Positions 1-8,940 are shown, counted from the stretch's first letter. The stretch is 34,648 nt of DNA from Hydrocarboniphaga sp. (GCF_028291725.1 NZ_JAQGNT010000087.1:1-34648), one strand, 5' to 3'. Notes: generated from the letters alone by a model not told the origin. Made by a program: numbers and translations.

Positions 1-126
1 CCCAAAGAGGGCGCATTGCGGCGTCTCTCCCTCCTTGTGTACGTCGAGTACACCGCGTCGGTCGATCCTTGCACTGCGCCCTCTTTGGGGCCAGCGCAGC
101 GACCAATTAAATGTCAACAGGCCCTA
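1..126. mobile_element. MITE-like repeat, right-hand part only
   Basis: This is the right half of the element seen whole at 21998-22268; the window cuts off its left side. Bases 1-15 and 75-90 form a perfect inverted repeat (CCCAAAGAGGGCGCA against its complement). They enclose a small hairpin at 37-53 (GTGTAC, 5-nt loop, GTACAC). The right terminal repeat ends CAACAGGCCC at 124, followed by TA. Against the second copy the loop reads gtcga instead of gtcca, while the stem is identical. No transposase is encoded. The element stops about 10 bp before the methyltransferase start codon. Confidence 0.8.
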
Positions 127-136
127 GAGATGACCC

Positions 137-877
137 ATGTCTGAGACGCCGATTCTCGATCCGGTGCAAGCCTATGCGCTGTGGGCCGCCAGCTATCCGG
201 CGCGCGCCCACAATCCGGTGATGCAGGCCGAACAACGCGCGCTGCTGTCGCTGATGCCCGACGACCTGTCTCGGCAGCGCGTGCTGGACGCCGGCTGCGG
301 CAGCGGCCGTTACGTGTTGCAGGCGCTGCGGCGCGGGGCGGGGCGAGTGATCGGCGTCGACCTGTCGACCGAAATGCTGCAGCGGGCCGGTGCCGAGTTG
401 CAGCGTGAAGTGACCCGTCCGACCGACTACCAGCTGATTCAGGGCAGTCTCGATGCGCTGCCGGTACACGATGCCTGGGCCGATCTGACGATCTGCGGCC
501 TGACCATTGGCCACCTGCAGAATCTGCGCGAACCGCTGGCCGAACTATGCCGGGTCACCCGGCCGGGCGGCACGATCCTGTGCAGCGACGTGCATCCGAT
601 CGGCCATGCGCTGGGCTGGCTACGCGATTTCACTTGCGAAGGACAACGCTACGCGGTGCGGCACACGCCTTACCTCTACAGCGACTGGCACACGGCCTGT
701 GGGGAACTGGGCTTGCGCATCGAGCGCGTCATCGAGCCGATGCTCGATCCAGCCGATATTCCGCAGGGGGCCCGCTTCGACCCGGTCGCGCTGAAAGTGC
801 CGGTCGCGCTGGTGCTGCAACTGAAACGGCAGGATCGGGCACTCACCGGATCGACTCCGGTGCAAGGCTGCCCATGA
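137..877 (+). CDS. Class I SAM-dependent methyltransferase
   Basis: A 246-residue soluble methyltransferase. Motif I, VLDAGCGSG, lies at residues 49-57. The acidic residue expected to bind the SAM ribose follows in VIGVDLS, and the motif IV/post-I region reads LTICGLTIGHL. The fold is that of the UbiE/Methyltransf_11 group, which methylates many small molecules; the substrate cannot be read from sequence. It is the first gene of a tight + strand operon: its TGA overlaps the ATG of the next gene (ATGA at 874-877). No strong ribosome-binding site precedes the ATG, and a MITE end lies just upstream, so the native leader may have been replaced. The radical SAM and glycosyltransferase partners suggest tailoring of a secondary metabolite or glycoconjugate, which is inference. 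Confidence 0.9.
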   Translation: MSETPILDPVQAYALWAASYPARAHNPVMQAEQRALLSLMPDDLSRQRVLDAGCGSGRYVLQALRRGAGRVIGVDLSTEMLQRAGAELQREVTRPTDYQLIQGSLDALPVHDAWADLTICGLTIGHLQNLREPLAELCRVTRPGGTILCSDVHPIGHALGWLRDFTCEGQRYAVRHTPYLYSDWHTACGELGLRIERVIEPMLDPADIPQGARFDPVALKVPVALVLQLKRQDRALTGSTPVQGCP

Positions 878-2388
878 CGCGTCCCGCGAACACGCTGCTG
901 ATCAACCCGACGATGACCTCGCGCTCCAGCGCACGATTTCCGCTGTCCTTGATGAACCTCGCGGCGGCGCTCGGGCAAAGCGGGCAAAGCCGGATCATCG
1001 ACGGCAACGTCGACCGCGATTTCATCACAGACAGCTTGCGCAGCATGGGCGAGACCGCGTTCGACGCGGTCGGCGTCAGCGTGATGGGCGGCCCGCAGGT
1101 CGAGCCGGCTATTGCCGTATCGAAGGCGATCCGCGCGCAGCACCCGCAGGTTGCCATCATCTGGGGCGGCTACTTTCCGACGCTGTACACGGACACCGCG
1201 CTGAACGCGCCGTATGTCGACTACGCGATCCGCGGGCAGGGCGAGGACAGCCTGCCGGAACTGGTGTCGGCGCTGAGCAGCGGCGCATCCGCCGGGCTTT
1301 CGCAGATCGCCGGCCTGTCGTGGAAGCAGGACGGCGCAGTGATCCACAATCCGAGCCGGCGCTTCTCCCGCGATGGCACCGCGCTGAGTCTGCGGTACGA
1401 GCAACTGGGCGATCCGCGCCGCTATCTGGCGCGCACGTTTCTCGGCCGTCGCACTGCGGCGCATCAGGCCGCGCTGGGCTGCCGCTTCCGCTGCACGTTC
1501 TGCGGCGTCGCCGCGATGTTCAACGGCGCCACCGCCTTGCCCGCGGCCGACAAGCTCGAACGCGATTTGAGTTTCTTGAAGTACCAGCTCGGCGCCGATT
1601 CGATCCAGTTCTTCGATCACAATTTTTTCGACCGCGAAGTCGACATGATTCCGCTGCTCGAAGTGATGGCGAAACTCGAGCTGCCGTGGTGGTGTTATGC
1701 GCGATCGGATGCGCTGCTGAACCTGTCCGAGTCCTCCTGGGCGCTGGTGCGCAAGAGCCGGTTGCGCATGGCCTACATCGGCGCGGAATCGCCGAGCGAC
1801 AAGCTGCTGCACGACATCCGCAAAGGCACGCGGCCCGACCAGACGCTGGCGGTCGCGGAGCTATGCCGCCGCCATGGCGTGATTCCGGAGCTGTCGTTCA
1901 TGGTCGCGCCGCCGGACGATCCGCATGCAGAGACCGAGCGCACCTTCGAATTCATCCGCGAACTCAAGCGCATCAACCCACAGTCCGAAATCATCATCTA
2001 CATCTACACGCCGCTGCCGGCGGGCAGCCAGCACGACAACGCGCGCGGCAAGCGCGCGCCGGTGGTGTTGCGCGATCTGCACTGCGAGCCGATCGTGTTT
2101 CCGAGCACGCCGGAGCAATGGACCGAGCCGCGCTGGGTCGATTACGCCTGCCACGCCGACGCGCCCTGGCTGGATGATCGTCTGCGCCGCCGGATCCGTG
2201 ATTTCGTCACCGTGCTGAAATGCCGGTTCCCGACTGCGCAGGACACGCGCTCACCGCAGTGGGCGAAGCGCACGCTGAGCGCGGCGGCGGCGTGGCGCTA
2301 TCACTATCGCCGCTACGACCGTCCCTGGGAGCTGAACTGGGCCGAGCGCGCGATCCGGCTGCGCAATCCGCAAGTGTCGGGTCTCTGA
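874..2388 (+). CDS. B12-binding-type radical SAM protein
   Basis: A 504-residue protein with the BchE/HpnP-like layout. An N-terminal cobalamin-binding-type Rossmann domain (about residues 8-140, with VMGGPQVEP and IIWGGYFPT) precedes a radical SAM barrel. The iron-sulfur triad is CxxxCxxC at C203, C207 and C210 (CRFRCTFC). An internal IGAESPSD segment is typical of the barrel. Such enzymes methylate unactivated carbons or perform ring chemistry; the reaction here is unknown. The reading frame stays open upstream to about 547, but the start at 874 overlaps the methyltransferase stop and gives a typical N-terminus (NTLLINPTM). The next gene begins 9 bp after its stop, so the two should be co-transcribed. 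Confidence 0.9.
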   Translation: MTRPANTLLINPTMTSRSSARFPLSLMNLAAALGQSGQSRIIDGNVDRDFITDSLRSMGETAFDAVGVSVMGGPQVEPAIAVSKAIRAQHPQVAIIWGGYFPTLYTDTALNAPYVDYAIRGQGEDSLPELVSALSSGASAGLSQIAGLSWKQDGAVIHNPSRRFSRDGTALSLRYEQLGDPRRYLARTFLGRRTAAHQAALGCRFRCTFCGVAAMFNGATALPAADKLERDLSFLKYQLGADSIQFFDHNFFDREVDMIPLLEVMAKLELPWWCYARSDALLNLSESSWALVRKSRLRMAYIGAESPSDKLLHDIRKGTRPDQTLAVAELCRRHGVIPELSFMVAPPDDPHAETERTFEFIRELKRINPQSEIIIYIYTPLPAGSQHDNARGKRAPVVLRDLHCEPIVFPSTPEQWTEPRWVDYACHADAPWLDDRLRRRIRDFVTVLKCRFPTAQDTRSPQWAKRTLSAAAAWRYHYRRYDRPWELNWAERAIRLRNPQVSGL

Positions 2389-2397
2389 GCCGCGCCG

Positions 2398-3525
2398 ATG
2401 CACGTGGCGCAACTCAATCTGATCCGCGCTCCGCAGAATCGCGATCCCGAGGAAGTCCTTCAGGACTGGCACTCGCTGCCGGACATCGCCGAGTCGGTCG
2501 CCAGCGCCGGTGTTCGCGTGTCGGTGATCCAGTCTGCCGCGTACTCGCATCGCATGACACGCAACGACATTGACTATTACTTCGTGCAGACGCGTCCGGC
2601 GGGCTCGGCGGACCAGCGCAGCGCCGGATACGCGCGGCTGCTGAGCGAAATCGGGGCCGAGCTGCTGCATGTGCACGGCCTGGGATTCGCGGACGAAGTC
2701 TATGCGCTGTCGCGGCGTCTGCCGAAGCTGCCGATCCTGCTGCAGGACCATGCCGACCGGCCGCCGCGCTGGTGGCGGCGGCGACGCTGGCGGCGTGGTC
2801 TGTCGGCCGCCGCCGGCGTCGCGTTCACCGCACTGGATCAGGCGCAGCCCTTCGTGTCGGCCGGCCTGCTCGATAGGCGCACGCGGCTGTTTGCGATTGC
2901 CGAATCTCCGAGCCGCTTCACGCCGGGCGATAAGGCCAGCGCGCGGCGTGCAAGCGGGCTGTTCGGCGATCCCTGCCTGCTGTGGGTCGGCCATCTGAAT
3001 CCGGGCAAGGACCCGATGGCGGTGCTCGATGGTGTCGCCGCCGCGGTGCGACAGTTGCCCGGCTTGCAGCTGTGGTGCTGCTATGCAAGCGCGGCCCTGC
3101 TCGAAGCGATGCGGCGTCGCATCGATCGCGATCCGCTGCTGGCCGGCCGGGTCCATCTGCTGGGCAGGGTCGCGCATGCGCAGGTCCAGGAACTGATGAG
3201 GGCAGCGGATCTGTTCGTGCTCGGCAGCCATGCGGAAAGCTGCGGCTATGCGGTGATGGAAGCGCTGGCTTGCGGCGTGACGCCGGTGGTGACCGACATC
3301 CCCTCGTTTCGCGCGCTGACCGGCGATGGCCGCTACGGTCAGCTGTGGCCTTGTGGAGACAGCGCGCAACTGGCACAGCGGCTGATATTGGCGGTTTCCC
3401 AGCCGCTGGACCCGGCCGCGCTGCGCGCCCATTTCGACGCGACGCTGTCGCTGTCTGCGGTCGGCCGGCGATGGGCCGAGGCCTATGCGCAGATGCTCGC
3501 ATGCGCGGGCACCGCCCGAAGATGA
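2398..3525 (+). CDS. Glycosyltransferase, GT4-like (GT-B fold)
   Basis: A 375-residue cytoplasmic glycosyltransferase. The C-terminal half carries the GT4 donor-site signature: LLWVGHLNPGKDP, then an EX7E motif with E280 and E288 (HAESCGYAVMEA), which in this family contacts the nucleotide-sugar donor. The N-terminal half has LLHVHGLGF and an acceptor-domain-like arrangement. Donor and acceptor cannot be predicted. It lies third in the operon, 9 bp after the radical SAM gene, and its TGA overlaps the ATG of the second glycosyltransferase. The basic run RPPRWWRRRRWRR near residues 121-133 could promote membrane contact, which is inference. Confidence 0.88.
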   Translation: MHVAQLNLIRAPQNRDPEEVLQDWHSLPDIAESVASAGVRVSVIQSAAYSHRMTRNDIDYYFVQTRPAGSADQRSAGYARLLSEIGAELLHVHGLGFADEVYALSRRLPKLPILLQDHADRPPRWWRRRRWRRGLSAAAGVAFTALDQAQPFVSAGLLDRRTRLFAIAESPSRFTPGDKASARRASGLFGDPCLLWVGHLNPGKDPMAVLDGVAAAVRQLPGLQLWCCYASAALLEAMRRRIDRDPLLAGRVHLLGRVAHAQVQELMRAADLFVLGSHAESCGYAVMEALACGVTPVVTDIPSFRALTGDGRYGQLWPCGDSAQLAQRLILAVSQPLDPAALRAHFDATLSLSAVGRRWAEAYAQMLACAGTARR

Positions 3526-4628
3526 AAATCGCGCTGGTGGTGCCCGGCGGCGTCGACCGCAGCGGCGAATACCGCGTCATTCCGGTTCTGCTAGCCCTGA
3601 TCAGGCGGCTGGCCTGCGTGCACGAGGTGCATGTGTATGCGCTGTATCAGGAGGCTTCAGCCGGTTGCTGGGATCTTGCCGGCGCGAAGATCCACAACGT
3701 CGGCGACAGCTGGACGCGCTGGCGCGCGGTCGGCGCGATCGTCGCGGAACATCGCCGCGCGCGGTTCGACCTGGTGCATTCGATTTTCTCGGGCGCTTGC
3801 GGGCTGATTGCGGTGGCGGCGGCGATGCGGCTGCGGCTGCCGAGCCTGGTGCACATTGCGGGCGGCGAACTCGTCGCGCTGCCGGAGATCGGCTACGGCG
3901 GACGGCAGGGCCTCAAAGGGCGCGTGCGCGAAGCGCTGGTGCTGCGCGGCGCGAGCGCGATCACCGCGGCCAGCGAGCCGATCCTGGCATCGCTGCGCGA
4001 ACTCGGGCTGCAGGCGCGGCGAGTACCGCTGGGAGTCGATCTGCAGGCCTGGCCGCCGCGCTCCCCGCGGCGCCGCGACAGCGCCGCGCCGGCGCGATTG
4101 ATCCACGTCGCCAGCCTGAACCGGGTCAAGGATCAGACCACGCTGCTGCGCGCGCTGGCGGCGCTCGCCGATGCGGGTGTGGACTTCACGATGGATATCG
4201 TCGGCGAGGACACGCTGCATGGAGAAATCCAGGCTCTGGCGGCGCAACTGGGCCTGGACAGACGCATTCGCTTTCATGGATTCCAGACTCAGCACAGCCT
4301 GCGGCCGATGATCGAGGCGGCCGACATGCATGTGATGTCCTCGCGCCATGAAGCCGGTCCGCTGAGTCTGCTCGAGGCCGCCGTCGTCGGCGTGCCGACG
4401 GTCGGCACCGCAGTAGGGCACATGGCGGAGTGGACGCCGTCCGCTTGCCTGACGGTAGCGGTTGGCGACTGGCAAGGCCTTGCGAGCCAGATCGGCCTGC
4501 TGCTGGCAGACGAGGAACTGCGTCTGCGCATCGGCATGGCGGCGCAGGCGCGCGCCCTGCTCGAAAATGCCGATGAAACCGCGCGACGTTTCCAGCTGAT
4601 CTACGCCGATCTGATCGCACCGCAGTAG
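3522..4628 (+). CDS. Glycosyltransferase, GT4-like (GT-B fold)
   Basis: A 368-residue glycosyltransferase. The N-terminus MKIALVVPGGVDRSGE is the usual first strand and glycine loop of GT4 enzymes. The C-terminal domain has VASLNRVKDQ and an EX7E motif with E277 and E285 (HEAGPLSLLEAA). The start codon overlaps the stop of the preceding glycosyltransferase (ATGA); longer upstream frames are shadows. Two adjacent GT4 genes suggest sequential addition of two sugars to one acceptor, though the order is inference. The stop TAG at 4626-4628 lies inside the GTAG head of a REP element, so the insertion may have fixed the present C-terminus. Confidence 0.88.
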   Translation: MKIALVVPGGVDRSGEYRVIPVLLALIRRLACVHEVHVYALYQEASAGCWDLAGAKIHNVGDSWTRWRAVGAIVAEHRRARFDLVHSIFSGACGLIAVAAAMRLRLPSLVHIAGGELVALPEIGYGGRQGLKGRVREALVLRGASAITAASEPILASLRELGLQARRVPLGVDLQAWPPRSPRRRDSAAPARLIHVASLNRVKDQTTLLRALAALADAGVDFTMDIVGEDTLHGEIQALAAQLGLDRRIRFHGFQTQHSLRPMIEAADMHVMSSRHEAGPLSLLEAAVVGVPTVGTAVGHMAEWTPSACLTVAVGDWQGLASQIGLLLADEELRLRIGMAAQARALLENADETARRFQLIYADLIAPQ

Positions 4629-4704
4629 GTCGGCAATCCCTTGCCGACGTGAGGCGATGATTGCGCATCCGGGGGTACACGTCGGCAAGGGATTGCCGAC
4701 CTAC
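4625..4704. repeat. REPIN: inverted pair of GTAG-headed REPs (family A)
   Basis: Two 24-nt palindromic units lie in inverted orientation at 4625-4648 and 4681-4704, with GTAG heads outward and a 32-nt spacer. Each contains GTCGGCAA...TTGCCGAC. The same pair with a very similar spacer recurs at 21384-21463, and a single unit lies at 30561-30584. The GTAG head is the hallmark of REPs mobilised by RAYT (TnpA-REP) transposases, including the SMAG elements of Stenotrophomonas. The unit fills the whole gap between two convergent genes, and both TAG stop codons fall within the GTAG heads. It could also act as a bidirectional transcription end. Confidence 0.9.
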
Positions 4705-5933
4705 GGGTCTACTGGCTGCAGCGCGGCGCGTACCACGAACATCGTGTCCAGCCGGGGCGACTGCACCAGCAGCCAGCGCAGCATACGTCGGCTCTGCGAC
4801 AGCCTGGCCCAGGCCTGCTCGCTCATGTACAGCTGGGTGCGTGCGCTATCGGCGCGCTCTTTTATGGCTTCCGCCGAAGGCCGGATACGACGCGCCAGGT
4901 ACTCGCACATTTCCGCTGCGGACCTCGACCATTCGATGCCAGGGAAGGCCTCGATCCACAGCTTTGAACAGGACACCGAGGTCAGCGTCTGATGTCGCGA
5001 GTGCAGGCGCAGCAGCCATGGACAAGTCGGCTCGATCAGACCGAGCAGGTCGCGTGGTATCGCGCTGCTGCGATAGCGCGCAATCAGCCGCAGCGGCGGC
5101 AGCGCCCACCAGAGTCGGCCGTCCACGCCGGCCCGCCGCAGCTCGTCCCAATCCGACTCGCGCATCCGCGACGCCAGCAGCGCGATGTCGTGCAGCTGCA
5201 ACAGCTTCAGGCCGCGGCCGCGGACGTTGCCGGCCGCATGCAGCAGCAGATGCGTCATCAGCGCGGCTCGCGACGGGTAGCGGTTCAGGCCCGGACGAGG
5301 CGAGCGCGGAAAAATCTGCGCGCTGATATCCACCGTCGAAATCGGCAAACGTTCCTGCACGCGGGTATGCAGTTCGACGTTGATCGGATTGTCGCGGTGT
5401 TCGCCGAGTTCCGGGCTGGGGCTGCCGATGCGCGGCTTCAGCACATGGTGGCGCCAGGTGACGAAGGACAGGTAGTAGCCGAGGTCTTCGAGCATGCGCA
5501 GCGTCGGCTCGACATCTTCGTCGCGGACCAACAGGTCGATATCGGCCATCGGGCGCTGGCCGGCCGCGTAGACGCCGAGTTCGTGCAGCGCCGCGCCCTT
5601 CAGCGGCACGATCGCGATGCCGGCGCTGCGCGCAGCCGCATCGATGCGCTCCAGCAGTTCGGCGATGCGTCGATGCCGCTGCGCGATGTGTTCGCGCTGC
5701 GCGGCAAGAAACCGCTGCCACTCCACCGGACCCCGCCACGCCAGCGATTCCGATAGCAGCGTCGAGACGCCGTGTGCCGCCGAAACCGCGCAGGCCAGCC
5801 GCCATTCGAGTTCGCTCCAGTCCGGCGCGCGCTCGCCGGGGCTGGCGAGTTCATGCGCCAGCGCTTCGGTGGTCAGTGCCAGGCCGGCCTGCACGGCTTT
5901 CAGCGCCGGAAGGGCTGCGGGTCGTATGCTCAT
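4701..5933 (-). CDS. NTP_transf_5-type nucleotidyltransferase family protein
   Basis: A 410-residue protein of the uncharacterised nucleotidyltransferase family PF14907. The diagnostic segment is IVPLKGAALHELG (about residues 108-120) followed by RPMADIDLLVRDED, where D131 and D133 match the paired acidic residues of a nucleotidyltransferase active site. Family members recur in lasso-peptide and other biosynthetic clusters with HPr-kinase-like genes, but their reaction is not established. The frame is open to 5978, inside the upstream gene's repeat. I chose 5933 because it follows that gene's stop by one base and has AGAGG upstream. The stop TAG is supplied by a REP head. Confidence 0.82.
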   Translation of the reverse strand: MSIRPAALPALKAVQAGLALTTEALAHELASPGERAPDWSELEWRLACAVSAAHGVSTLLSESLAWRGPVEWQRFLAAQREHIAQRHRRIAELLERIDAAARSAGIAIVPLKGAALHELGVYAAGQRPMADIDLLVRDEDVEPTLRMLEDLGYYLSFVTWRHHVLKPRIGSPSPELGEHRDNPINVELHTRVQERLPISTVDISAQIFPRSPRPGLNRYPSRAALMTHLLLHAAGNVRGRGLKLLQLHDIALLASRMRESDWDELRRAGVDGRLWWALPPLRLIARYRSSAIPRDLLGLIEPTCPWLLRLHSRHQTLTSVSCSKLWIEAFPGIEWSRSAAEMCEYLARRIRPSAEAIKERADSARTQLYMSEQAWARLSQSRRMLRWLLVQSPRLDTMFVVRAALQPVDP

Positions 5934-5934
5934 A

Positions 5935-7419
5935 TCAGGCCTCTGATTGGGCCTCTGATTGGGCATCGGACTGGGCATCGGTCTGAGCGACCGGCGTGAA
6001 CGGGATCGCGGCCGCTTCAGTCCGATGCAGGTGTTCGCATGCGATCAGCGCGTCCCAGCTCCGGTCGAGCGCGGCGTTCGCGCTCCGATGCTGGCTGGCG
6101 ACCTGCTCATGCAGCAGATCGCGGAATCGCCGGTAGAAGTCCGAGTCGTAAGTGCCACGGAACATCATCGCCAGGTCGTTGCTCTCCTGCCAGTGGGTCT
6201 TGTCGCCGAGCTGGGCTTTGACCTGCTCGTAGAACGGTGTGCCGGGCAGCGGATACGAGACGCTGACGCCGATTTCATCCGGCATCGCGCGAGTGACGAG
6301 ATCGCGAGTCGCCAGCAGATCGTCCAGATCCTCGCCCAGATAGCCGAGCTGGATGAAGAAACCGACGCGGATGCCGACTTCACGCAGCTGCGCGCGCGCC
6401 GCGATCAGTTCCCCGACCCGTGTGCCCTTGTTCATCGCGTCGAGCACGCGCTGGCTGCCGCTCTCGGCACCGAGCCACACTTCTGTGCAGCCGGCCGCCT
6501 GCAGTGCCGAGGCCATGCGCTGGCTGATCAGATCGGCGCGCGTCTGAATCGTGAACGGCACTGCCGCGTCGACGGCTTTGACGCGCTCGGCGAATTCCGT
6601 CACCCAGTCGACGCGAAAGCCGAAGATGTCGTCGGCGAGCCAGATGTGGTCGGGTTTGAACATGCGCTTCAGGTAGCTCATTTCCACGGCGACGTCCTGT
6701 GCGCTGCGCTGGCGATAGCGGTTTCCCCAGATCGGTTTCGCGCACCAGTTGCAACGGAACGAGCAGCCCCGCGACGCGGCCATGTTGAGGCTGAAATAGC
6801 CGTGCCGCTGCTGCCACATCGAGCGGTAGCGCTCGATGTCGAGCAGATCCCAGGCGGCCAGCCCCAGGGACTGCGATACCGGCAGCAGCGCGCCGGCGCG
6901 CGCCGCGTGGATCTGCCCGTTCACCAGGGACGCGACGCCGGTGATGCCGCCAACCCAGCGCTGTGGCTCGATACCCAGATCCGTGTCGAGCCGATCGACC
7001 AGTTCGAGCAGCGCGCTCAGGCCTTCGCCGAGCAGCACCGCGTGCGCGCCCGCGGCCAGATAAGTCTCGGGCACGTCGGACGCGTCGGAGCCGGCGACGA
7101 TCACGCGCGCGCCGTCGGCTCGCGCGATGGCGATCATGCGGCAGGCCGCCTCTCTCATGCGGCCGAGGCACATCTTGGTCAGATAGTTGAAGTTGTCCTC
7201 GTACAGCACGACGACTTCCGGCCGCGTGGCCTGCAAGCGGCCTGCGTAGTCGTCGACGCCGTCGGCCAGCATCGCGTCGAACAGCGACACGCGATGGCCG
7301 AGATCGCGCAGATTCGCCGCGACCTGCAGCGTCGCCAGCGGCGGATAGGGTTTGCCGCGCTCCCACTGCTTTTGATCGAGTCGCAGAAAGTAGGAATGCC
7401 CGACCAGAATACTCAGCAT
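5935..7419 (-). CDS. B12-binding-type radical SAM protein
   Basis: A 494-residue protein. The N-terminal half resembles a cobalamin-binding domain (MLSILVGHSYF start; VIVAGSDASDVPE; HAVLLGEG). The radical SAM triad is C219, C223 and C226 in SRGCSFRCNWC, and VWLGAESGSQRVLDAMNKG follows in the barrel. The reaction is unknown. I prefer the ATG at 7419, which has GGAG upstream and gives the usual first strand, over the ATG at 7446, which has no clear ribosome-binding site. The C-terminus is four imperfect Ala-Gln-(Ser/Thr)-acidic units encoded by a 12-bp tandem repeat. It is the first gene of a - strand operon with the nucleotidyltransferase-like gene and is divergent from the HprK-like gene. Confidence 0.88.
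   Translation of the reverse strand: MLSILVGHSYFLRLDQKQWERGKPYPPLATLQVAANLRDLGHRVSLFDAMLADGVDDYAGRLQATRPEVVVLYEDNFNYLTKMCLGRMREAACRMIAIARADGARVIVAGSDASDVPETYLAAGAHAVLLGEGLSALLELVDRLDTDLGIEPQRWVGGITGVASLVNGQIHAARAGALLPVSQSLGLAAWDLLDIERYRSMWQQRHGYFSLNMAASRGCSFRCNWCAKPIWGNRYRQRSAQDVAVEMSYLKRMFKPDHIWLADDIFGFRVDWVTEFAERVKAVDAAVPFTIQTRADLISQRMASALQAAGCTEVWLGAESGSQRVLDAMNKGTRVGELIAARAQLREVGIRVGFFIQLGYLGEDLDDLLATRDLVTRAMPDEIGVSVSYPLPGTPFYEQVKAQLGDKTHWQESNDLAMMFRGTYDSDFYRRFRDLLHEQVASQHRSANAALDRSWDALIACEHLHRTEAAAIPFTPVAQTDAQSDAQSEAQSEA
5939..5986. repeat. Four 12-bp tandem repeat units
   Basis: The units are 5939-5950 and 5951-5962 (identical, GCCTCTGATTGG), 5963-5974 (GCATCGGACTGG) and 5975-5986 (GCATCGGTCTGA). 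On the - strand they encode AQTD-AQSD-AQSE-AQSE at the C-terminus of the radical SAM protein. The array length is a multiple of three, so gain or loss of a unit keeps the frame. Confidence 0.9.
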
Positions 7420-7601
7420 TGTTGGCGACGCTCCAGTTAAGTCCATCAGTCGTTTCAGGACAGCCGGGCGGCTTCCTGCTTCATGTGCCCGTCACGTGAG
7501 TACCGTGGTTGATCGCTACGGGTTGCATCGGCGGGTTTTATTTTTTTGCGCGGCCGGGAAGTGCTGCGGCTGTGATATGAAGCGGGCTCCAGCCGATAGC
7601 G

Positions 7602-8618
7602 ATGACCATGGCTCAGAACGCAACACGCGGCGGCTTTGACCCGTTCAACGAAATACCGGCTCGCCTGCTGCGTGTCCGCAAACAGCTGCTGGGCGGGCGC
7701 TTTTGCTTCGAGAGCGAAAGCCGCGCTCTGCTGAAACTCGTCGACATGGCGTATGCCGGACTACCGCGTCACCAGCTGTCGACGCCGCCGGCGGATTTCC
7801 GCATCCGCCTGCGCCTGGTGCCGCGTGAATCGCCGATGACGGCGGACGAGCCGCCGATGCTGAAAACGCAGTCCGGCGCGGGCCTGCTGTGCGGCGTGAT
7901 GGATGCGCAGAACTACGCGATCCTGTATCCCGATCAGCGCAAGGCACTGATCGTGGTGTCGGACGACATGCTGGATCGGCCGTACTATCCGCGCTACGAG
8001 TTGATCGAATTCGCGGTGTTCACGCTGGCGGCGCGCGCTATGGGACTGGTGCCTCTGCACGGTGCCTGCATCGGCCGCCGTGGCCGCGGCCTGCTGTTGC
8101 TCGGCGCCAGCGGCGCCGGCAAGTCGACGCTCGCCTTGCACGGCCTGCTGCAAGGGCTGGAATTTCTCGCCGAGGACGCGGTATTCGTCGAGCCGCACAG
8201 CCTGCTCGCCACCGGCACCGCCAACTTTCTGCATTTGCGCGCCGATAGCCTGCAAGCCTTCACTAGCGCGGCGACCATCGCTTGGGCGCAGCAGTCGGCA
8301 GTGATCCGCCGGCGCAGCGGTGTGCAGAAATTCGAGCTGGATTTACGCGGCAGAAATCATCGGCTCGCCGCCGCACCGCTGAAATTGGTCGCCGCGATAT
8401 TCGTGTCTTCGGCGCAAGCCAGCGACGCGCAGGATCTGCTGCAGCCACTGGCCACAGCGGCCGTAGTCGAGCGGCTGACCGCGGATCAGCCCTATGCCGC
8501 AACGCAGCCTGGCTGGCGCAGTTTCGTGCGGCAACTGTCGCGCATGAACCTCTTCGAACTGCGGCGCGGACAAGGTCCGCAAGCAGCCGTCGCGGCCTTG
8601 AGTGGCCTGCTCGGCTGA
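7602..8618 (+). CDS. HPr kinase-like P-loop protein
   Basis: A 338-residue protein whose C-terminal half resembles the HPr kinase/phosphorylase catalytic domain. It shows LHGACIGRRGRG, then a P-loop GASGAGKST at residues 168-176, then LEFLAEDAVFVE in place of the usual aspartate pair that follows the P-loop. The N-terminal half is not the HprK N domain. Such truncated HprK-like genes are common beside NTP_transf_5 genes. In some lasso-peptide clusters (the paeninodin type) they phosphorylate the C-terminal serine of the precursor. No precursor is visible here, so the substrate is open. The start could also be the ATG at 7608. The 150-180 bp gap to the divergent radical SAM gene has an AT-rich patch near 7538-7550 but no convincing promoter. 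Confidence 0.82.
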   Translation: MTMAQNATRGGFDPFNEIPARLLRVRKQLLGGRFCFESESRALLKLVDMAYAGLPRHQLSTPPADFRIRLRLVPRESPMTADEPPMLKTQSGAGLLCGVMDAQNYAILYPDQRKALIVVSDDMLDRPYYPRYELIEFAVFTLAARAMGLVPLHGACIGRRGRGLLLLGASGAGKSTLALHGLLQGLEFLAEDAVFVEPHSLLATGTANFLHLRADSLQAFTSAATIAWAQQSAVIRRRSGVQKFELDLRGRNHRLAAAPLKLVAAIFVSSAQASDAQDLLQPLATAAVVERLTADQPYAATQPGWRSFVRQLSRMNLFELRRGQGPQAAVAALSGLLG

Positions 8619-8774
8619 GAGGCTGCGAGTTTTCCGCCCGCGGCCGGCGCAACCCATTTCGCCGCAGCCGGCACTCACCCGGCGTGATCGGAATTTTCCG
8701 CTCGGCCAGGGAGAGTCGATATGAAGCCCCAGTGCAGCTTGCCTGCAGCGGCGACGAGGCAGCGCAGCCGCTCG

Positions 8775-8940
8775 CTAGTACCGTGGCGCAGAGGTTTCGC
8801 AACAAATCCGCTCGGTCTGGTGGCGCGATACTGCGTTGCTCGTCGTCGCCATAGCGACGGCTATGACTCCTCCTCGCGCCTGGTCTCGCGCCCCCATCCC
8901 TTCGCGCCTTCGTTGCGAAACCTCTGCGCCACGGTACTAG
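8775..8940. mobile_element. MITE-like element with 25-bp perfect terminal inverted repeats
   Basis: The ends 8779-8803 (TACCGTGGCGCAGAGG...) and 8912-8936 are perfect reverse complements over 25 bp, and CTAG directly flanks both sides as a likely target duplication. The element is 158 bp and encodes no protein. Its core at 8834-8880 matches the core of the 22-kb MITE at 40 of 47 positions by eye. It has landed between a strong ribosome-binding site plus ATG at 8721 and the ATG at 8943, and with its duplication it adds 162 bp, exactly 54 codons. The remaining 8619-8774 holds no other feature I can support. Confidence 0.85.

Noticed and set aside
676-1812. Long - strand open frame opposite the first radical SAM gene (also similar frames at 2251-3432, 22266-24449, 24595-26481 and 26211-28790)
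   Set aside because: These are high-GC antisense shadows rich in Arg, Ala, Gln and His with no family match. The + strand genes carry complete catalytic motifs.
4625-4704. Possible CRISPR-like repeat-spacer pattern from the recurring palindromes at 4.6, 21.4 and 30.5 kb
   Set aside because: The copies are inverted pairs far apart with conserved spacers and GTAG heads, which is REPIN structure. There is no direct-repeat array and no cas gene.
5959-7440. Long + strand frame opposite the second radical SAM gene
   Set aside because: It is the shadow of a gene with an intact CxxxCxxC motif; its composition is arbitrary.
7501-7560. A sigma-70 promoter in the AT-rich patch upstream of the HprK-like gene
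   Set aside because: TTGATC and TTTTAT-like hexamers are present, but no pair has acceptable spacing.
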